64,000 nt of DNA. It comes from Marinilabiliales bacterium. GTDB lineage: Bacteria > Bacteroidota > Bacteroidia > Bacteroidales > SZUA-534. Position 1 is the stretch's first letter. Each line of letters starts with the position of its first letter. A model generated the notes under the pieces. It was not told the DNA's origin and ran no database searches. It saw only the letters and a list, made by a program, of their open reading frames with translations. Both the position numbers and the translations under genes were made by a program. Location: the NCBI GenBank assembly GCA_003512955.1, contig DOTG01000041.1, positions 316,494 to 380,493 of the forward strand, read 5' to 3'. This document shows positions 7,305 to 16,198 of the stretch, piece after piece.

Positions 7305-9737
7305 TCAAGAACGGTTCTTTTTAAGTTTTTCAAGCTCTTCGGTCAATTTTTTAATCAATTCGTCTTTTTCTACCTCTTTGGTCACATCAATTTGAATTCC
7401 CAAAATACCTGTTTCATTCAAATAATCGATAAAGAACGGATGTTTGGTGGTATCTAAAATAACGCCAGTATCGTTAATGGTCTCGGTATGTACTTGATGG
7501 AATGCAACTCCTGATTTAATAATTTGCTGTTCGGCATCCCATAGTTTGCGGGCTTCTTTATAATCGGCAATAAAATCAAAATCACTCTTGCCAATTAAAT
7601 CTTCTAACCTGGCATTATGAACTTTGAGTACCGTTTTGTTAACAATGAGCATTTTCCCTTCGTGGTCTTTTAAGAAGATTTTTAATGGCACATGATCAAT
7701 AATTTTTAAAAGAGCCGTGCGGTGTTTTTCAATTTCCTGAATCAGTTTCCGGCTTTTTTGTTGTTCCTCGGTACGCAAACGCTCCACCTCTTCTTGGGTT
7801 GCTTGCAGTTCCTCCAGATTTTGCCGCATCTCCTCTTCCTGAGCAGCCAATTCTTCGGCCTGCTTTTTCGATTGTTCGAGCAACCTGGTTGTCCGTTGCC
7901 CGGTTTTTGTATTCGATAAAGTAGAGGCAATACTTTCGCCAATCTTTTCAACGAATTCAATCTGGTGCTTTTCAAAGGTATTGAATGATACCAATTCAAT
8001 AATTGCATAAACCTCATCGTTGAGGATGGCCGGAACCAATAAAATGGTCCTTGGGTTCGATTCCCCTAGCCCGGAGGTGATTTGGACGTAATTTTCCGGA
8101 ACCTCTTCCATGTAAATGGTCATTTTTTCATATGCACAGCGACCAACCAAGCTTTCGCCTAGGTGGAATTTACCATCCATCACTTTTTGCCTTTGATAGG
8201 CGATGGCTCCGGTAACTTCATAGAATTCATCGTCGGGATTGTCATCGTTTTTAACAAACAAGGCTCCCTGTATGGCTCCCATATAATCCACCAAATTGCC
8301 CATAATGTTGAACGACAATACATCCAACTCCTGGTTGTGCTGTCTCAATATTTCGCCAAACTTGGCTAGGCCTTGTGTGGCCCAATTCATTTTTTCATCT
8401 TCAACCTTCCGCTTTTTTTCCTCTTCCTCAGCCACTATTAAACTGTGACGCATCTCTAACAAGGAATTGCCCAGCACATCATTTTCTCCAGCCTTTTGAT
8501 ATTCTGCCTGCAAGTTTCCTTTACCGATGGTTTTGGCAAAATCAGCGGTGCGGTTTAATCCATCAATCAATAAATTTACTGACAGTGCCATCTCTTCAAT
8601 TTCGTCGCCTGTCGCTATTTTTAGCTTATCGGAAGCATCAATATCTCCTTTTGACAGGTTTTGTAATACCCGTGTAGTTGATTTGAGAGGTATGGTTATA
8701 TTATGAGCAATCAAATAAATTAACCCGCTTAAAACAAGGAGGCCAATAAAGCCCACAAAGATGGATATCAATACCGATTTTTGAGCCTTACTTTTGATAG
8801 AACTATAAGGAATGCTAACAACAAATGACCAAGGATTATCGGCATTTCCCAAAGTGATGGGGATAAAAGTCACATAGCTTAAAGTACCTTTAACAGGATC
8901 TTTATCTTTAAATGAAAAACGTTTCCCGGCTTCAATATTTTTGGTTATGGAATGTTTCGTATCAAGTCCGGAAAAAGATTTGCTGAAACTCTCACCTACT
9001 TTCTGATCATCCGGAAAAGCAATGAGCATGCCTTGATTCGAAACCAAATAGGCATAACCGCTTCCATAAATGGAGATACTTTTAATCAGGTTCTGAAAGT
9101 AGTCAAGTTCAATATCGGAACCTACCAATCCGGCAAATTGTCCGTTTTTAAATAAGGGGACACAAATACTGGTTTCCAGAACCTTGTCTTCATCCCGGCC
9201 TGTATATGAAAAAAAATAGGGTTCCATTATGCTAGCTTTTTTCGATTGCTTCATCTTTTGGTAGTCTCCGGCCATATTAATTTTTAATGGGTCAAAGTCT
9301 AACGAATCCCGCTTATATTTAACGGTTTTATATTGGTCCCGAAAATAAGTGTAGCGTGCCCTTCCGGTCTTTCCACGAAACGATTCATCGATAAAATTCA
9401 GTTCGGCATTTAACCAAAACGACACATACTGTGGGTTGTCGGTAATGGTCTGCTTTAATATCTGATCATAAAAATGGGTACGTTCTTCCATTGCGATTTC
9501 GTAAAAAGAAGTCATAGCATAGGAGACTCCACGGGCAACATCAAAATTTGAATCTATATTTGATTTGATAAGACCTGCAAATTTCTCAGCCGACTCATCA
9601 GCAATACGCTGAGTATCGGCATAGGCTGTTTGCCTTAATTGACTAACAATAAAAACGATAGCACCACCAAAGACCAACAAACTGGCTGGAATTAGGTAAA
9701 GTAACATTTTGCGGTGGAGTGTAAGCCGGATTTTCAT
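7305..9737 (-). CDS. dCache-HAMP-GAF-PAS membrane sensor without recognised output domain
   Basis: An 810-residue protein, full length. It has a membrane anchor (10-32), extracytoplasmic double-Cache domain (40-315, including FKNGQFAGLVGSDI), second helix (about 325-350), HAMP (350-402), GAF (460-600), a heptad coil carrying the same EEMRQNLEELQATQEE stretch as the protein at 2-2716 (615-665), and a PAS domain (668-795) with the DITKEV-type end before a short coil. It lacks the C-terminal hemerythrin of its paralogue and has no kinase, cyclase or phosphatase domain. Cache domains sense small extracellular ligands. What the coil and PAS pass the signal to is unknown. Start at the ATG giving MKIRLTLHRKMLLYLIPASLL, a normal membrane-insertion N-terminus. 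It is transcribed towards the TPR gene and stands alone. Confidence 0.93.
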   Translation of the reverse strand: MKIRLTLHRKMLLYLIPASLLVFGGAIVFIVSQLRQTAYADTQRIADESAEKFAGLIKSNIDSNFDVARGVSYAMTSFYEIAMEERTHFYDQILKQTITDNPQYVSFWLNAELNFIDESFRGKTGRARYTYFRDQYKTVKYKRDSLDFDPLKINMAGDYQKMKQSKKASIMEPYFFSYTGRDEDKVLETSICVPLFKNGQFAGLVGSDIELDYFQNLIKSISIYGSGYAYLVSNQGMLIAFPDDQKVGESFSKSFSGLDTKHSITKNIEAGKRFSFKDKDPVKGTLSYVTFIPITLGNADNPWSFVVSIPYSSIKSKAQKSVLISIFVGFIGLLVLSGLIYLIAHNITIPLKSTTRVLQNLSKGDIDASDKLKIATGDEIEEMALSVNLLIDGLNRTADFAKTIGKGNLQAEYQKAGENDVLGNSLLEMRHSLIVAEEEEKKRKVEDEKMNWATQGLAKFGEILRQHNQELDVLSFNIMGNLVDYMGAIQGALFVKNDDNPDDEFYEVTGAIAYQRQKVMDGKFHLGESLVGRCAYEKMTIYMEEVPENYVQITSGLGESNPRTILLVPAILNDEVYAIIELVSFNTFEKHQIEFVEKIGESIASTLSNTKTGQRTTRLLEQSKKQAEELAAQEEEMRQNLEELQATQEEVERLRTEEQQKSRKLIQEIEKHRTALLKIIDHVPLKIFLKDHEGKMLIVNKTVLKVHNARLEDLIGKSDFDFIADYKEARKLWDAEQQIIKSGVAFHQVHTETINDTGVILDTTKHPFFIDYLNETGILGIQIDVTKEVEKDELIKKLTEELEKLKKNRS

Positions 9738-9943
9738 GTCGCGTAGTTTTAGTGTTTGTGTAAATGTAACAAAAAAATGACAAGGTCAAAAGCCAAGATT
9801 CTGTGACTTTCAGTTGCAAAAAGGAGTTTTTAAAAATTAAATTTGATTGGTTGTTTGGTAACCTTTCATGGGCTAAGAAATAAGGTATCTGTGTTTTCTA
9901 AAAAATTAGAAAACATGATATTTTAAAAACAGGAATAAGGCAA

Positions 9944-11200
9944 TTATTTTTTGTCCTTAAGCTCTTGAATAGGCAGCAGGTGCAAAAAATGGCCCATTTT
10001 ATCACGTTTGGTGGCCATGTAGAATTGATTGTATGGGTTCGAAGGAACTTCAAGGTTTACATTTTCAACCACTTCAATGCCGAATCCTTCCAAACCGATT
10101 CGCTTAATGGGATTGTTGGTAAGTAACCGCATTTTGTGTACACCAAGTTTCTTTAATATTTGTGCACCTACACCATAGTCCCGTTCATCTTCATTGAATC
10201 CCAATGCCAGATTTGCTTCCACGGTATCCATTCCCTCTTCCTGTAGCTTATAAGCTTTAATTTTATTGAACAGCCCAATCCCACGGCCTTCCTGGTTCAT
10301 GTAAACAATCACGCCTTTTCCTTCTTTTTCAATAAGTTGCATGGCTTTGTGTAGCTGTGGGCCACAATCGCAACGCATGGAGCCAAAAATATCTCCGGTA
10401 ATGCACGATGAGTGCACCCGGGTCAGTACCGGTTCGTTAGGTTCCCACGTTCCTTTGATTAATGCAATATGTTCTTGTTTGGTGGTGGTATCGAGAAAAG
10501 GGATCAATTTAAAATCGCCAAATTCAGTAGGTAACAACACCATTTCTCCCTGCTCAATTAAACTTTCGGTCCGCAAACGGTAAGCAATGAGTTCTTCAAT
10601 GGAGATGATTTTCAGGTTGAATTTCTGGGCAATCTTTATCAACTCGGGCAAACGGGCCATGCTTCCATCTTCGTTCATAATTTCTACCAAAACCCCCACC
10701 GGGGCCAATCCCGATAAGCGGGCCAAATCGACTACTGCCTCAGTATGTCCGGCACGTTGAATTACACCGCGGCTTTTTGCTTTTAAAGGAAAGATATGGC
10801 CTGGGCGCCCCAACTCTTCAGGTTTGGTGTTACTGTCAACCAATGCCTGTATGGTTTTGGCTCTATCATAGGCAGAAATTCCGGTGGTACATCCATGTCC
10901 GATTAAATCGACAGAAACAGTAAAGGGAGTAGCATGCAGCGACGTGTTTTTTCCCACCATCAGTTCTAACTGTAGTTCGCTGCATCTTTCTTCGGTGAGG
11001 GGAACACAAATCAAACCACGGCCATGGGTTGCCATAAAGTTGACCATCTCGGGTGTAATCAATTCTGCAGCAGCAACAAAATCTCCTTCATTTTCGCGTT
11101 GCTCATCATCCACTACAATAATCAGTTTCCCATTTTTAATGTCATCAATAGCCTCTTCAATAGTATTAAGTTTGATACGGTTGTGCTGTAATTCGCCCAT
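9944..11200 (-). CDS. ribBA: bifunctional 3,4-dihydroxy-2-butanone-4-phosphate synthase / GTP cyclohydrolase II
   Basis: A 418-residue fusion that makes both precursors of riboflavin. The N-terminal RibB half contains DDEQRENEGDFV and HGRGLICVPL, and HTEAVVDLARL near its end. The C-terminal RibA half (from about residue 210) has the zinc cysteines in SMRCDCGPQ preceded by SSCITGD, and NQEGRGIGL. Both halves look complete. The reading frame continues upstream to an ATG at 11275, but a clear TAnnTTTG promoter element lies between, at 11224-11231, so the ATG at 11200 (MGELQHNRIKLNTIEEAI) is the start. The leader is too short to hold an FMN riboswitch. It is a single-gene unit. Confidence 0.97.
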   Translation of the reverse strand: MGELQHNRIKLNTIEEAIDDIKNGKLIIVVDDEQRENEGDFVAAAELITPEMVNFMATHGRGLICVPLTEERCSELQLELMVGKNTSLHATPFTVSVDLIGHGCTTGISAYDRAKTIQALVDSNTKPEELGRPGHIFPLKAKSRGVIQRAGHTEAVVDLARLSGLAPVGVLVEIMNEDGSMARLPELIKIAQKFNLKIISIEELIAYRLRTESLIEQGEMVLLPTEFGDFKLIPFLDTTTKQEHIALIKGTWEPNEPVLTRVHSSCITGDIFGSMRCDCGPQLHKAMQLIEKEGKGVIVYMNQEGRGIGLFNKIKAYKLQEEGMDTVEANLALGFNEDERDYGVGAQILKKLGVHKMRLLTNNPIKRIGLEGFGIEVVENVNLEVPSNPYNQFYMATKRDKMGHFLHLLPIQELKDKK

Positions 11201-11223
11201 TATTACGTGATTTAATTTGGCTG

Positions 11224-11231
11224 CAAAAGTA
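11224..11231 (-). promoter_or_regulatory. -7 element of the ribBA promoter
   Basis: On the minus strand this reads TACTTTTG, a perfect TAnnTTTG. It lies 23 bases before the ribBA ATG. No good TTTG -33 element was found at the usual spacing, so confidence is moderate. Confidence 0.6.
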
Positions 11232-11345
11232 ATTATTTTATCGAAAGAACACCTGCTTTGCCCCATGTTAAGCAAAAGGTGATGGTTTTAAGTTGCAGGC
11301 ACTGATTACAAATGAACTGAATGGAATTTAAGAGAAAACGGAATG

Positions 11346-12527
11346 TCAGTTTTTGGAGTGATGCCTCCGAGCTTTCTCCCATTGTACTGGTTGATTCCCT
11401 TTTACGAATCTAAAGAACCCGAGCCACATGGCCAGGTTTGCCATAAAAAAATAATAAGGGGCAAAAAGCAGACCCCAGCCAACCCGCTTGTTTTGGAAAA
11501 AATATCCAATAAGGACTATAAGGTACATTGTAAACTGGGCAAGTAGAATTATTAAATAAATAGTAGATTCATTGACATTTAAAACAAGTATCAGGTTAAG
11601 TGGGATGAGCAGCAAAAGGCTTATGGGAATAACAATCCACCGAAATACTTTATGCGAGATAAACTGAAAACTCAATTTTGGAAACTTGAAAATATTGAAA
11701 AGCCCTTTAAGCAGAACAATGGCCTGAAAACTTCCGGATGCAATACGTACTTTCCGTTTCATCTCATCATTGATGGAAGCCGAGGCCTCTTCAACGGCAT
11801 AAGCCTCGGGGCAATAGTCAATGGAATACCCTTGCATGGCTATTTGTAGCGAGATAACAAAATCATCCAGAATGGTATCCCTATCCACGGTTTTAAATAA
11901 TGAAGTCCTTACGGCAAAAAGTTCTCCTGCCGCGCCAATACATGAATTAAAGCGGGCATCGAGTCTCTTAACCCACGATTCATATTTCCAGTACAACCCT
12001 TCACCCGAAGCTACGGCGTTTTCTTTATCACTAGTTTTGATGCGCTTTTCGCCGGCAACGCAACCAACTTTAGGGTTTTTAAATGAATGGGCAATGGCAA
12101 GTAAGGCATTCTCGCTCAATAAGGTATTGGCATCGCAAAATACAACCAAATCACTCATAACGAATTTCATTCCACGGTTTATGGCGTGTATCTTGCCAAG
12201 CCTCTCTGGTTGATGCAATACAAGAATTTCAGGGAATTGGTTAAGTAGCTCAGGGGTTCCGTCGTTAGAACCATCTGTAACCCAAATAAGTTTGATTTTA
12301 TCTTTAGGGTAAATGAGGTTTAACGAGTTTTCGACTTTTCTGGTAACATAATCGGCTTCGTTAAAAGCAGTTACAAAAAGAGTCAGGGTTGGATATTCTC
12401 CGTTTTGTATATTGGGATTAGGCGTTTTTTTGAACGAAACAATCACGGCTAAGATAACCGGATATATCAGGTAAGAGTAAACAATGGCCGCAAGCAAGGC
12501 CCAAAAAAGTATGTTAAGATAGCTCAT
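11346..12527 (-). CDS. membrane-anchored family 2 glycosyltransferase
   Basis: A 393-residue GT2 enzyme. One N-terminal helix (5-30) precedes the GT-A catalytic domain: FVTAFNEADYV nucleotide-binding start, VTDGSNDGT, the DXD-like FCDANT, the acceptor region ending in LDDFVISLQIAMQGY (ED/DD motif), and KRKVRIASGSFQ in the place of the Q/RxxRW motif. Three or four membrane helices follow (300-385). This is the layout of processive or lipid-linked GT2 enzymes (cellulose-synthase/poly-GlcNAc synthase-like). Substrate cannot be told. Its start overlaps the end of the GT4 gene by 14 bases, so the two are translationally coupled. Together with the LptF/G gene this suggests work on a surface glycan or lipopolysaccharide. 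Confidence 0.93.
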   Translation of the reverse strand: MSYLNILFWALLAAIVYSYLIYPVILAVIVSFKKTPNPNIQNGEYPTLTLFVTAFNEADYVTRKVENSLNLIYPKDKIKLIWVTDGSNDGTPELLNQFPEILVLHQPERLGKIHAINRGMKFVMSDLVVFCDANTLLSENALLAIAHSFKNPKVGCVAGEKRIKTSDKENAVASGEGLYWKYESWVKRLDARFNSCIGAAGELFAVRTSLFKTVDRDTILDDFVISLQIAMQGYSIDYCPEAYAVEEASASINDEMKRKVRIASGSFQAIVLLKGLFNIFKFPKLSFQFISHKVFRWIVIPISLLLLIPLNLILVLNVNESTIYLIILLAQFTMYLIVLIGYFFQNKRVGWGLLFAPYYFFMANLAMWLGFFRFVKGNQPVQWEKARRHHSKN

Positions 12528-13731
12528 GAAGTTCTTGCAGTTTTTGGTGATAAAATGTTCTTAAATCACCAATTAGTCGGGAATTCTTATAATTTTCTGA
12601 GGCAAATTTAAATGCATTTTGCCCACAAGCCTTAATTATTTGTGGGTTACTAAACAGGTTTTCGAGTAATTGAACTATTTCATCTGGGTGATCATAAATA
12701 AACAGTTCCTTTTCATTTTGAGGTGTAATCCCTTCAGCCCCAATGGTTGTAGTAACAACGCATTTCCCGCGCGAAAGAGCTTCCACAATCTTGATGCGCA
12801 TGCCACTACCCGAAAGTAATGGAACTACAACCACAGGAAATTGGTCAATAAAGTCATTGGCATTGGGCACTTCGCCCATGAATGTTACAGGATAATTGGC
12901 CAAATGGTTCACAAAAGCTTTTGGACAGTTCCGTCCGGCAATTTCAAAACCCCATTGCGGAAACTTTTTATGGACAGGAATCCACACCGTTTCAATAAAC
13001 CATGACAAGCCTTCTTGGTTGGGAACCCAATCTAAAGCGCCAAGGAAACAGATAGATTGCGGTTTTGTTGGTTTCGACATTTGAAAATGGTTATCTGGCA
13101 TTCCACCCGGGCATACCCATATATTTCCGTGATTCTTAAACGGCAAACTCTCAACATCTTTTTTGGTAATCGGAATCAATAAATCAACCTTCCGGAGTGC
13201 CTTGAATTCCATCTCTTTGACCCTCTTTGCTAAAAGTTGGTAATAATACTTTTTGAACCAGCTTGTAGTGTTTTGCTGCATCCGGTCCCAAATCTCGTGC
13301 TCAACATTATGCGCCCTCAAAGCAATAGTTGCCTTCGAAAAAGCCTTTATCGTTGCGGTGTAAGGGGTAAGGTAAAGCCCTTCCAATTGAACAATATCAA
13401 ATTGATGTTCCTGCAATACTTTTTCCAGATTTTTATTGAATTCGGAACTGATGAAACGTTCAGCATTATAAGGTAATTTTGAAAAGAGCAGATTCAAAAA
13501 AGCTTTTGAAGGATTTATCTTAGTATTTACGGCTACTTGGAACCATTGAATATTCTCATACAGAGAATCAGGCAACTGATCGATTGAAAATGGATGCTTG
13601 TGTGTCTGCATGGTAAGCACTGTAACCTGATCACCGGCTCCGGCAAACCCCTGAATCATGTTCAACGTAGCAATGGCACCGCCATCGTTCGGCGGAAAAG
13701 GCATTTTATGGCAAAGAATCAGGATTTTCAC
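12514..13731 (-). CDS. GT4-type (GT-B fold) glycosyltransferase
   Basis: About 405 residues, starting at GTG 13731 with VKILILCHKMPFPPNDGG, the typical beta-1 and glycine loop of GT-B enzymes. An in-frame TTG at 13773 would overlap the upstream gene and adds a basic, unconserved tail. The C-terminal half has FLGALDWVPNQEGL, then the nucleotide-sugar site region LSGSGMRIKIVEALSRGKCVVTT and GAEGI (E-x-x-S type). The protein is soluble and acts on the cytoplasmic side. It begins 13 bases after the LptF/G stop and overlaps the next GT2 gene, so all three form one operon. Sugar and acceptor are unknown. Confidence 0.92.
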   Translation of the reverse strand: MKILILCHKMPFPPNDGGAIATLNMIQGFAGAGDQVTVLTMQTHKHPFSIDQLPDSLYENIQWFQVAVNTKINPSKAFLNLLFSKLPYNAERFISSEFNKNLEKVLQEHQFDIVQLEGLYLTPYTATIKAFSKATIALRAHNVEHEIWDRMQQNTTSWFKKYYYQLLAKRVKEMEFKALRKVDLLIPITKKDVESLPFKNHGNIWVCPGGMPDNHFQMSKPTKPQSICFLGALDWVPNQEGLSWFIETVWIPVHKKFPQWGFEIAGRNCPKAFVNHLANYPVTFMGEVPNANDFIDQFPVVVVPLLSGSGMRIKIVEALSRGKCVVTTTIGAEGITPQNEKELFIYDHPDEIVQLLENLFSNPQIIKACGQNAFKFASENYKNSRLIGDLRTFYHQKLQELHELS

Positions 13732-13744
13732 GGGGATGATTTTC

Positions 13745-15277
13745 TTAATTCGTTTCCTGGGATTCCGGTTCAAAAGGATTCACCGATTTACGTTCTTTAT
13801 TACCTATTTTAAGCTTATTTTTTAGTTTGCCTTTTTGTAAACCAAAGAACTTCCTGATAGGTTCAAAATAGGTTTCGATATTTAATATTACGGAATCGTT
13901 GACCGCTTTGTAAGTTAAAAACATCCCGATAGGAAGCAAAATAAATGCAGAAATCCACATCCCCAGCCATGAGGGCCACTCCCCGATTTTGGCATATTTT
14001 TCACCTGTAATGGTTATTACATAATAGATGACAAAGAAGAAAACCGAAACTACCACAGGCATGCCTAAACCACCTTTACGGATAATAGCCCCCAAAGGAG
14101 CCCCAATAAAGAACAGCAGCAAGCATGCAAATGAAAGTGTGAATTTCCGGTGCCATTCAATTTCATGGCGCTTGATCCATTTCATTTTATGGTCGAATTC
14201 CGAAACTGAACTGGTGACATAAGATTGGGTACTATGGGCATAGTTACGGGCATGCTCAAAAACCTGTTTTTGGCTTCCCGGTGAAAGCGTTTGGAACAAA
14301 CTATCTAAATTCAACGATGCCAAAGTCAATGAATCGCGTGAATACCACGTACTATCTAGATTCGGGTCGATCAATCGTTTAAAATAATTCCCTTTTTTTA
14401 GTGTTTCCACAAACGAAACCTCTCTTTTATTATAGTTTTTTGATAACGAATCCACGGCATATTGCAACTGATCCAAGTTTAACATCTGGTAATGGTTTTT
14501 GAAGAGGTTCTCGTCGGTACGTTCAAAACCTAAACTCGACATATCAATTAATATTCTTTGTTTATCGAATTTGTCTTTCCGGTGAGGGTATTCTTTATCG
14601 CCTTTTTTGCGTTTATCCTCAACCATTTCGTTGTACGACATGCCATGATACATGGTTAAAACCATATACTTACCATTCTTGGTTACTTCCATAGTCCCTG
14701 AATCGGCAACGGTAACTATTCTATTCCCCTCTTTTTCAGTATGGTCGTAAATCATTATTTGGTAAAGCATAGAAGTTTTTTTGCTTTTATGTGCTACTTT
14801 GATACTATATCCTTCCAGGGCATCGGAAAAAACACCTTCTTTAACTGACACCTCTGGTCGTTGATGCCGTACATCATAAAGCAGGGCTCCCATTTTCAGG
14901 TTCGTGTAGGGCATCACATTATTAGAGAAGAAGAAGGCACCGGTGCTTACAAACGAAATGAAAATAATCAGGGGAAACATGATACGGACCAACGAAATTC
15001 CAGCAGACTTTAGCGACATTAGTTCATTGTGCTCAGCCAAATTCCCAAAAGTCATTATCGAACTCAAAAGAATAGCTAAAGGCAGTGCCAAAGGAACCAG
15101 GCCAGCCGAAGCATAGAGCAACAATTCAGCAATGATATGCAGTTCCAGCCCCTTACCAACCAAATCGTCGATGTATTTCCACAGAAACTGCATCAGTAAA
15201 AGAAAGATGGCTATAAAAAAGGTAAGGATTAATGGACCTATGTAGGATTCGAGGATAAACTTGTGTAAGCGTTTCAC
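13745..15277 (-). CDS. LptF/LptG (YjgP/YjgQ) family lipopolysaccharide-export permease
   Basis: A 510-residue permease. Three N-terminal membrane helices (about 12-120) contain the family signatures FLWKYIDDLVGKGL and LSSIMTFGNLAEHNELMSLKSAGISL. A large periplasmic beta-jellyroll region (about 125-380) follows, then three further helices (about 383-475) ending in a basic cytoplasmic tail. LptF/G pairs with the LptB ATPase to extract lipopolysaccharide from the inner membrane. Which of the two subunits this is cannot be decided, and no second copy or LptB is in the window. The periplasmic part is long compared with E. coli (about 360 residues total there), which is usual in Bacteroidota. The start codon is GTG (MKRLHKFILESYIG). 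It is the first gene of an operon with two glycosyltransferases. Confidence 0.93.
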   Translation of the reverse strand: MKRLHKFILESYIGPLILTFFIAIFLLLMQFLWKYIDDLVGKGLELHIIAELLLYASAGLVPLALPLAILLSSIMTFGNLAEHNELMSLKSAGISLVRIMFPLIIFISFVSTGAFFFSNNVMPYTNLKMGALLYDVRHQRPEVSVKEGVFSDALEGYSIKVAHKSKKTSMLYQIMIYDHTEKEGNRIVTVADSGTMEVTKNGKYMVLTMYHGMSYNEMVEDKRKKGDKEYPHRKDKFDKQRILIDMSSLGFERTDENLFKNHYQMLNLDQLQYAVDSLSKNYNKREVSFVETLKKGNYFKRLIDPNLDSTWYSRDSLTLASLNLDSLFQTLSPGSQKQVFEHARNYAHSTQSYVTSSVSEFDHKMKWIKRHEIEWHRKFTLSFACLLLFFIGAPLGAIIRKGGLGMPVVVSVFFFVIYYVITITGEKYAKIGEWPSWLGMWISAFILLPIGMFLTYKAVNDSVILNIETYFEPIRKFFGLQKGKLKNKLKIGNKERKSVNPFEPESQETN

Positions 15278-15465
15278 TGTAATTAAATGTTAATATATTG
15301 ACGTCATTAAAATAAAATTTCCATGCCCCTTCGCTAATTAGGGATTGGCAGTGTATTTCTTAAATTCTTATCTTAATAAACGACATTGATTTATGAATAT
15401 TTAAAAACGCCTAATTAATTTTTAGGGGTTCCGCAATATTATACAAAAAGAAAGACTAAAGAAAA

Positions 15466-15846
15466 CTACGAACCTAAAATATGTTTTAGTGCAGCAACCT
15501 GAGTGTCCCATAGTTCTTTTGCATCATCTATTTCGTCAGGCTCGGCAAAATCGGTTACTACCAATGCCAAGTCTCCGGTAAGTTCATCCACGTTAATCCG
15601 GAATTCAAAAAATGTTTTGTCATCCACATCATCGATCCAATGATATCGGACACTTCGGAATTCTTTTTTGTTGATCATTTCAGCCTGCTGCTCAATCCCA
15701 TCCCATTCAAATGTAAAAACCTTCCCTTGCACAATTACATTATCGGCAAACCATTCATTGAGTCCGCCGGCTGTACTCAAACGATTAAACAACACCCTAT
15801 CGGAAGATTTTAATGGATACTCTATCTGAAATTTCTCTTTAGCCAT
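15466..15846 (-). CDS. START-like (AHSA1/SRPBCC-related) domain protein
   Basis: A 126-residue protein matching the small Bacteroidota START-like family: an N-terminal FQIEYPLKSS strand, then LFNRLSTAGGLNEWFADNV as the helix-loop typical of AHSA1 proteins, a strand-rich middle, and a long C-terminal helix (DDAKELWDTQVAALKHIL). The fold forms a hydrophobic pocket or a chaperone-contact surface. The actual ligand is unknown. No signal peptide. It is a single gene with its own 188-base upstream spacer from LptF/G, transcribed away from the tRNA. Confidence 0.9.
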   Translation of the reverse strand: MAKEKFQIEYPLKSSDRVLFNRLSTAGGLNEWFADNVIVQGKVFTFEWDGIEQQAEMINKKEFRSVRYHWIDDVDDKTFFEFRINVDELTGDLALVVTDFAEPDEIDDAKELWDTQVAALKHILGS

Positions 15847-16064
15847 TATTGCTTAGAATTTTTGGTTTTTTGCAATATATAAAAAAGATTGGAAAAAAAA
15901 CTTTAATTGAAAATGATTTGACAAAGGAATTGAAAACCATCAAGCCTGATATAGTTTAAAGTCCTATTAATACGCTAATTGCATGTTTTTAACTTACAAT
16001 TTTTTTATTCTCTGTTGACTGATTTTTTTTTTTTGCAAGCTGTTTTTCAATTAAAATAATTTAT

Positions 16065-16072
16065 TACATTTG
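16065..16072 (+). promoter_or_regulatory. -7 element of the tRNA-Met promoter
   Basis: TACATTTG matches TAnnTTTG exactly and lies 15 bases before the tRNA, predicting a start close to 16079. The A+T-rich upstream part lacks a clear TTTG at the right distance. Confidence 0.6.
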
Positions 16073-16087
16073 CACCCGCTTAACGAT

Positions 16088-16161
16088 GGCGAGGTAGCTC
16101 AGATGGTTAGAGCGCATGATTCATAATCATGAGGTCGCCGGATCATTCCCGGCTCTCGCTA
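16088..16161 (+). tRNA. tRNA-Met (anticodon CAT)
   Basis: The cloverleaf folds fully: acceptor GGCGAGG/TCTCGCT with G-U pairs at both ends, D stem GCTC/GAGC (16097-16100, 16110-16113), anticodon stem CATGA/TCATG with loop TTCATAA and anticodon CAT at 16122-16124, five-base variable loop, T stem GCCGG/CCGGC. The discriminator is A and no CCA is encoded. The T loop reads ATCATTC instead of the usual TTCRANN, and the same loop is present in the partial copy downstream. A+T-rich stems and G1-U72 fit an elongator or Ile2-type CAT tRNA rather than the initiator. CAT alone cannot separate Met from lysidine-modified Ile. Confidence 0.93.
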
Positions 16162-16165
16162 CAAG
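16107..16165 (+). repeat. left copy of tRNA-derived direct repeat (inside tRNA-Met)
   Basis: The last part of the tRNA from the D-stem onward, plus CAAG after it, recurs exactly 355 bases downstream at 16462-16520. The blocks 16107-16114 and 16132-16165 are identical in both copies. The 17-base anticodon arm between them differs. Confidence 0.9.
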
Positions 16166-16193
16166 AAGGGAACAAACGGTTTCCCTTTTTTTT
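16166..16193 (+). terminator. intrinsic terminator of tRNA-Met
   Basis: AAGGGAA (16166-16172), loop CAAACGGT, TTCCCTT (16181-16187) and a T-run to 16193, starting 5 bases after the tRNA. A diverged copy occurs at 16521-16547. Confidence 0.85.
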
Positions 16194-16198
16194 AAACC

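Noticed and set aside
10884..11210. 108-codon plus-strand frame opposite ribBA
   Set aside because: Antisense to highly conserved RibB residues, with a low-complexity serine-rich product.
11201..11345. FMN riboswitch before ribBA
   Set aside because: The promoter element is 23 bases from the start codon, leaving no room for the RNA, and no conserved riboswitch core is seen.
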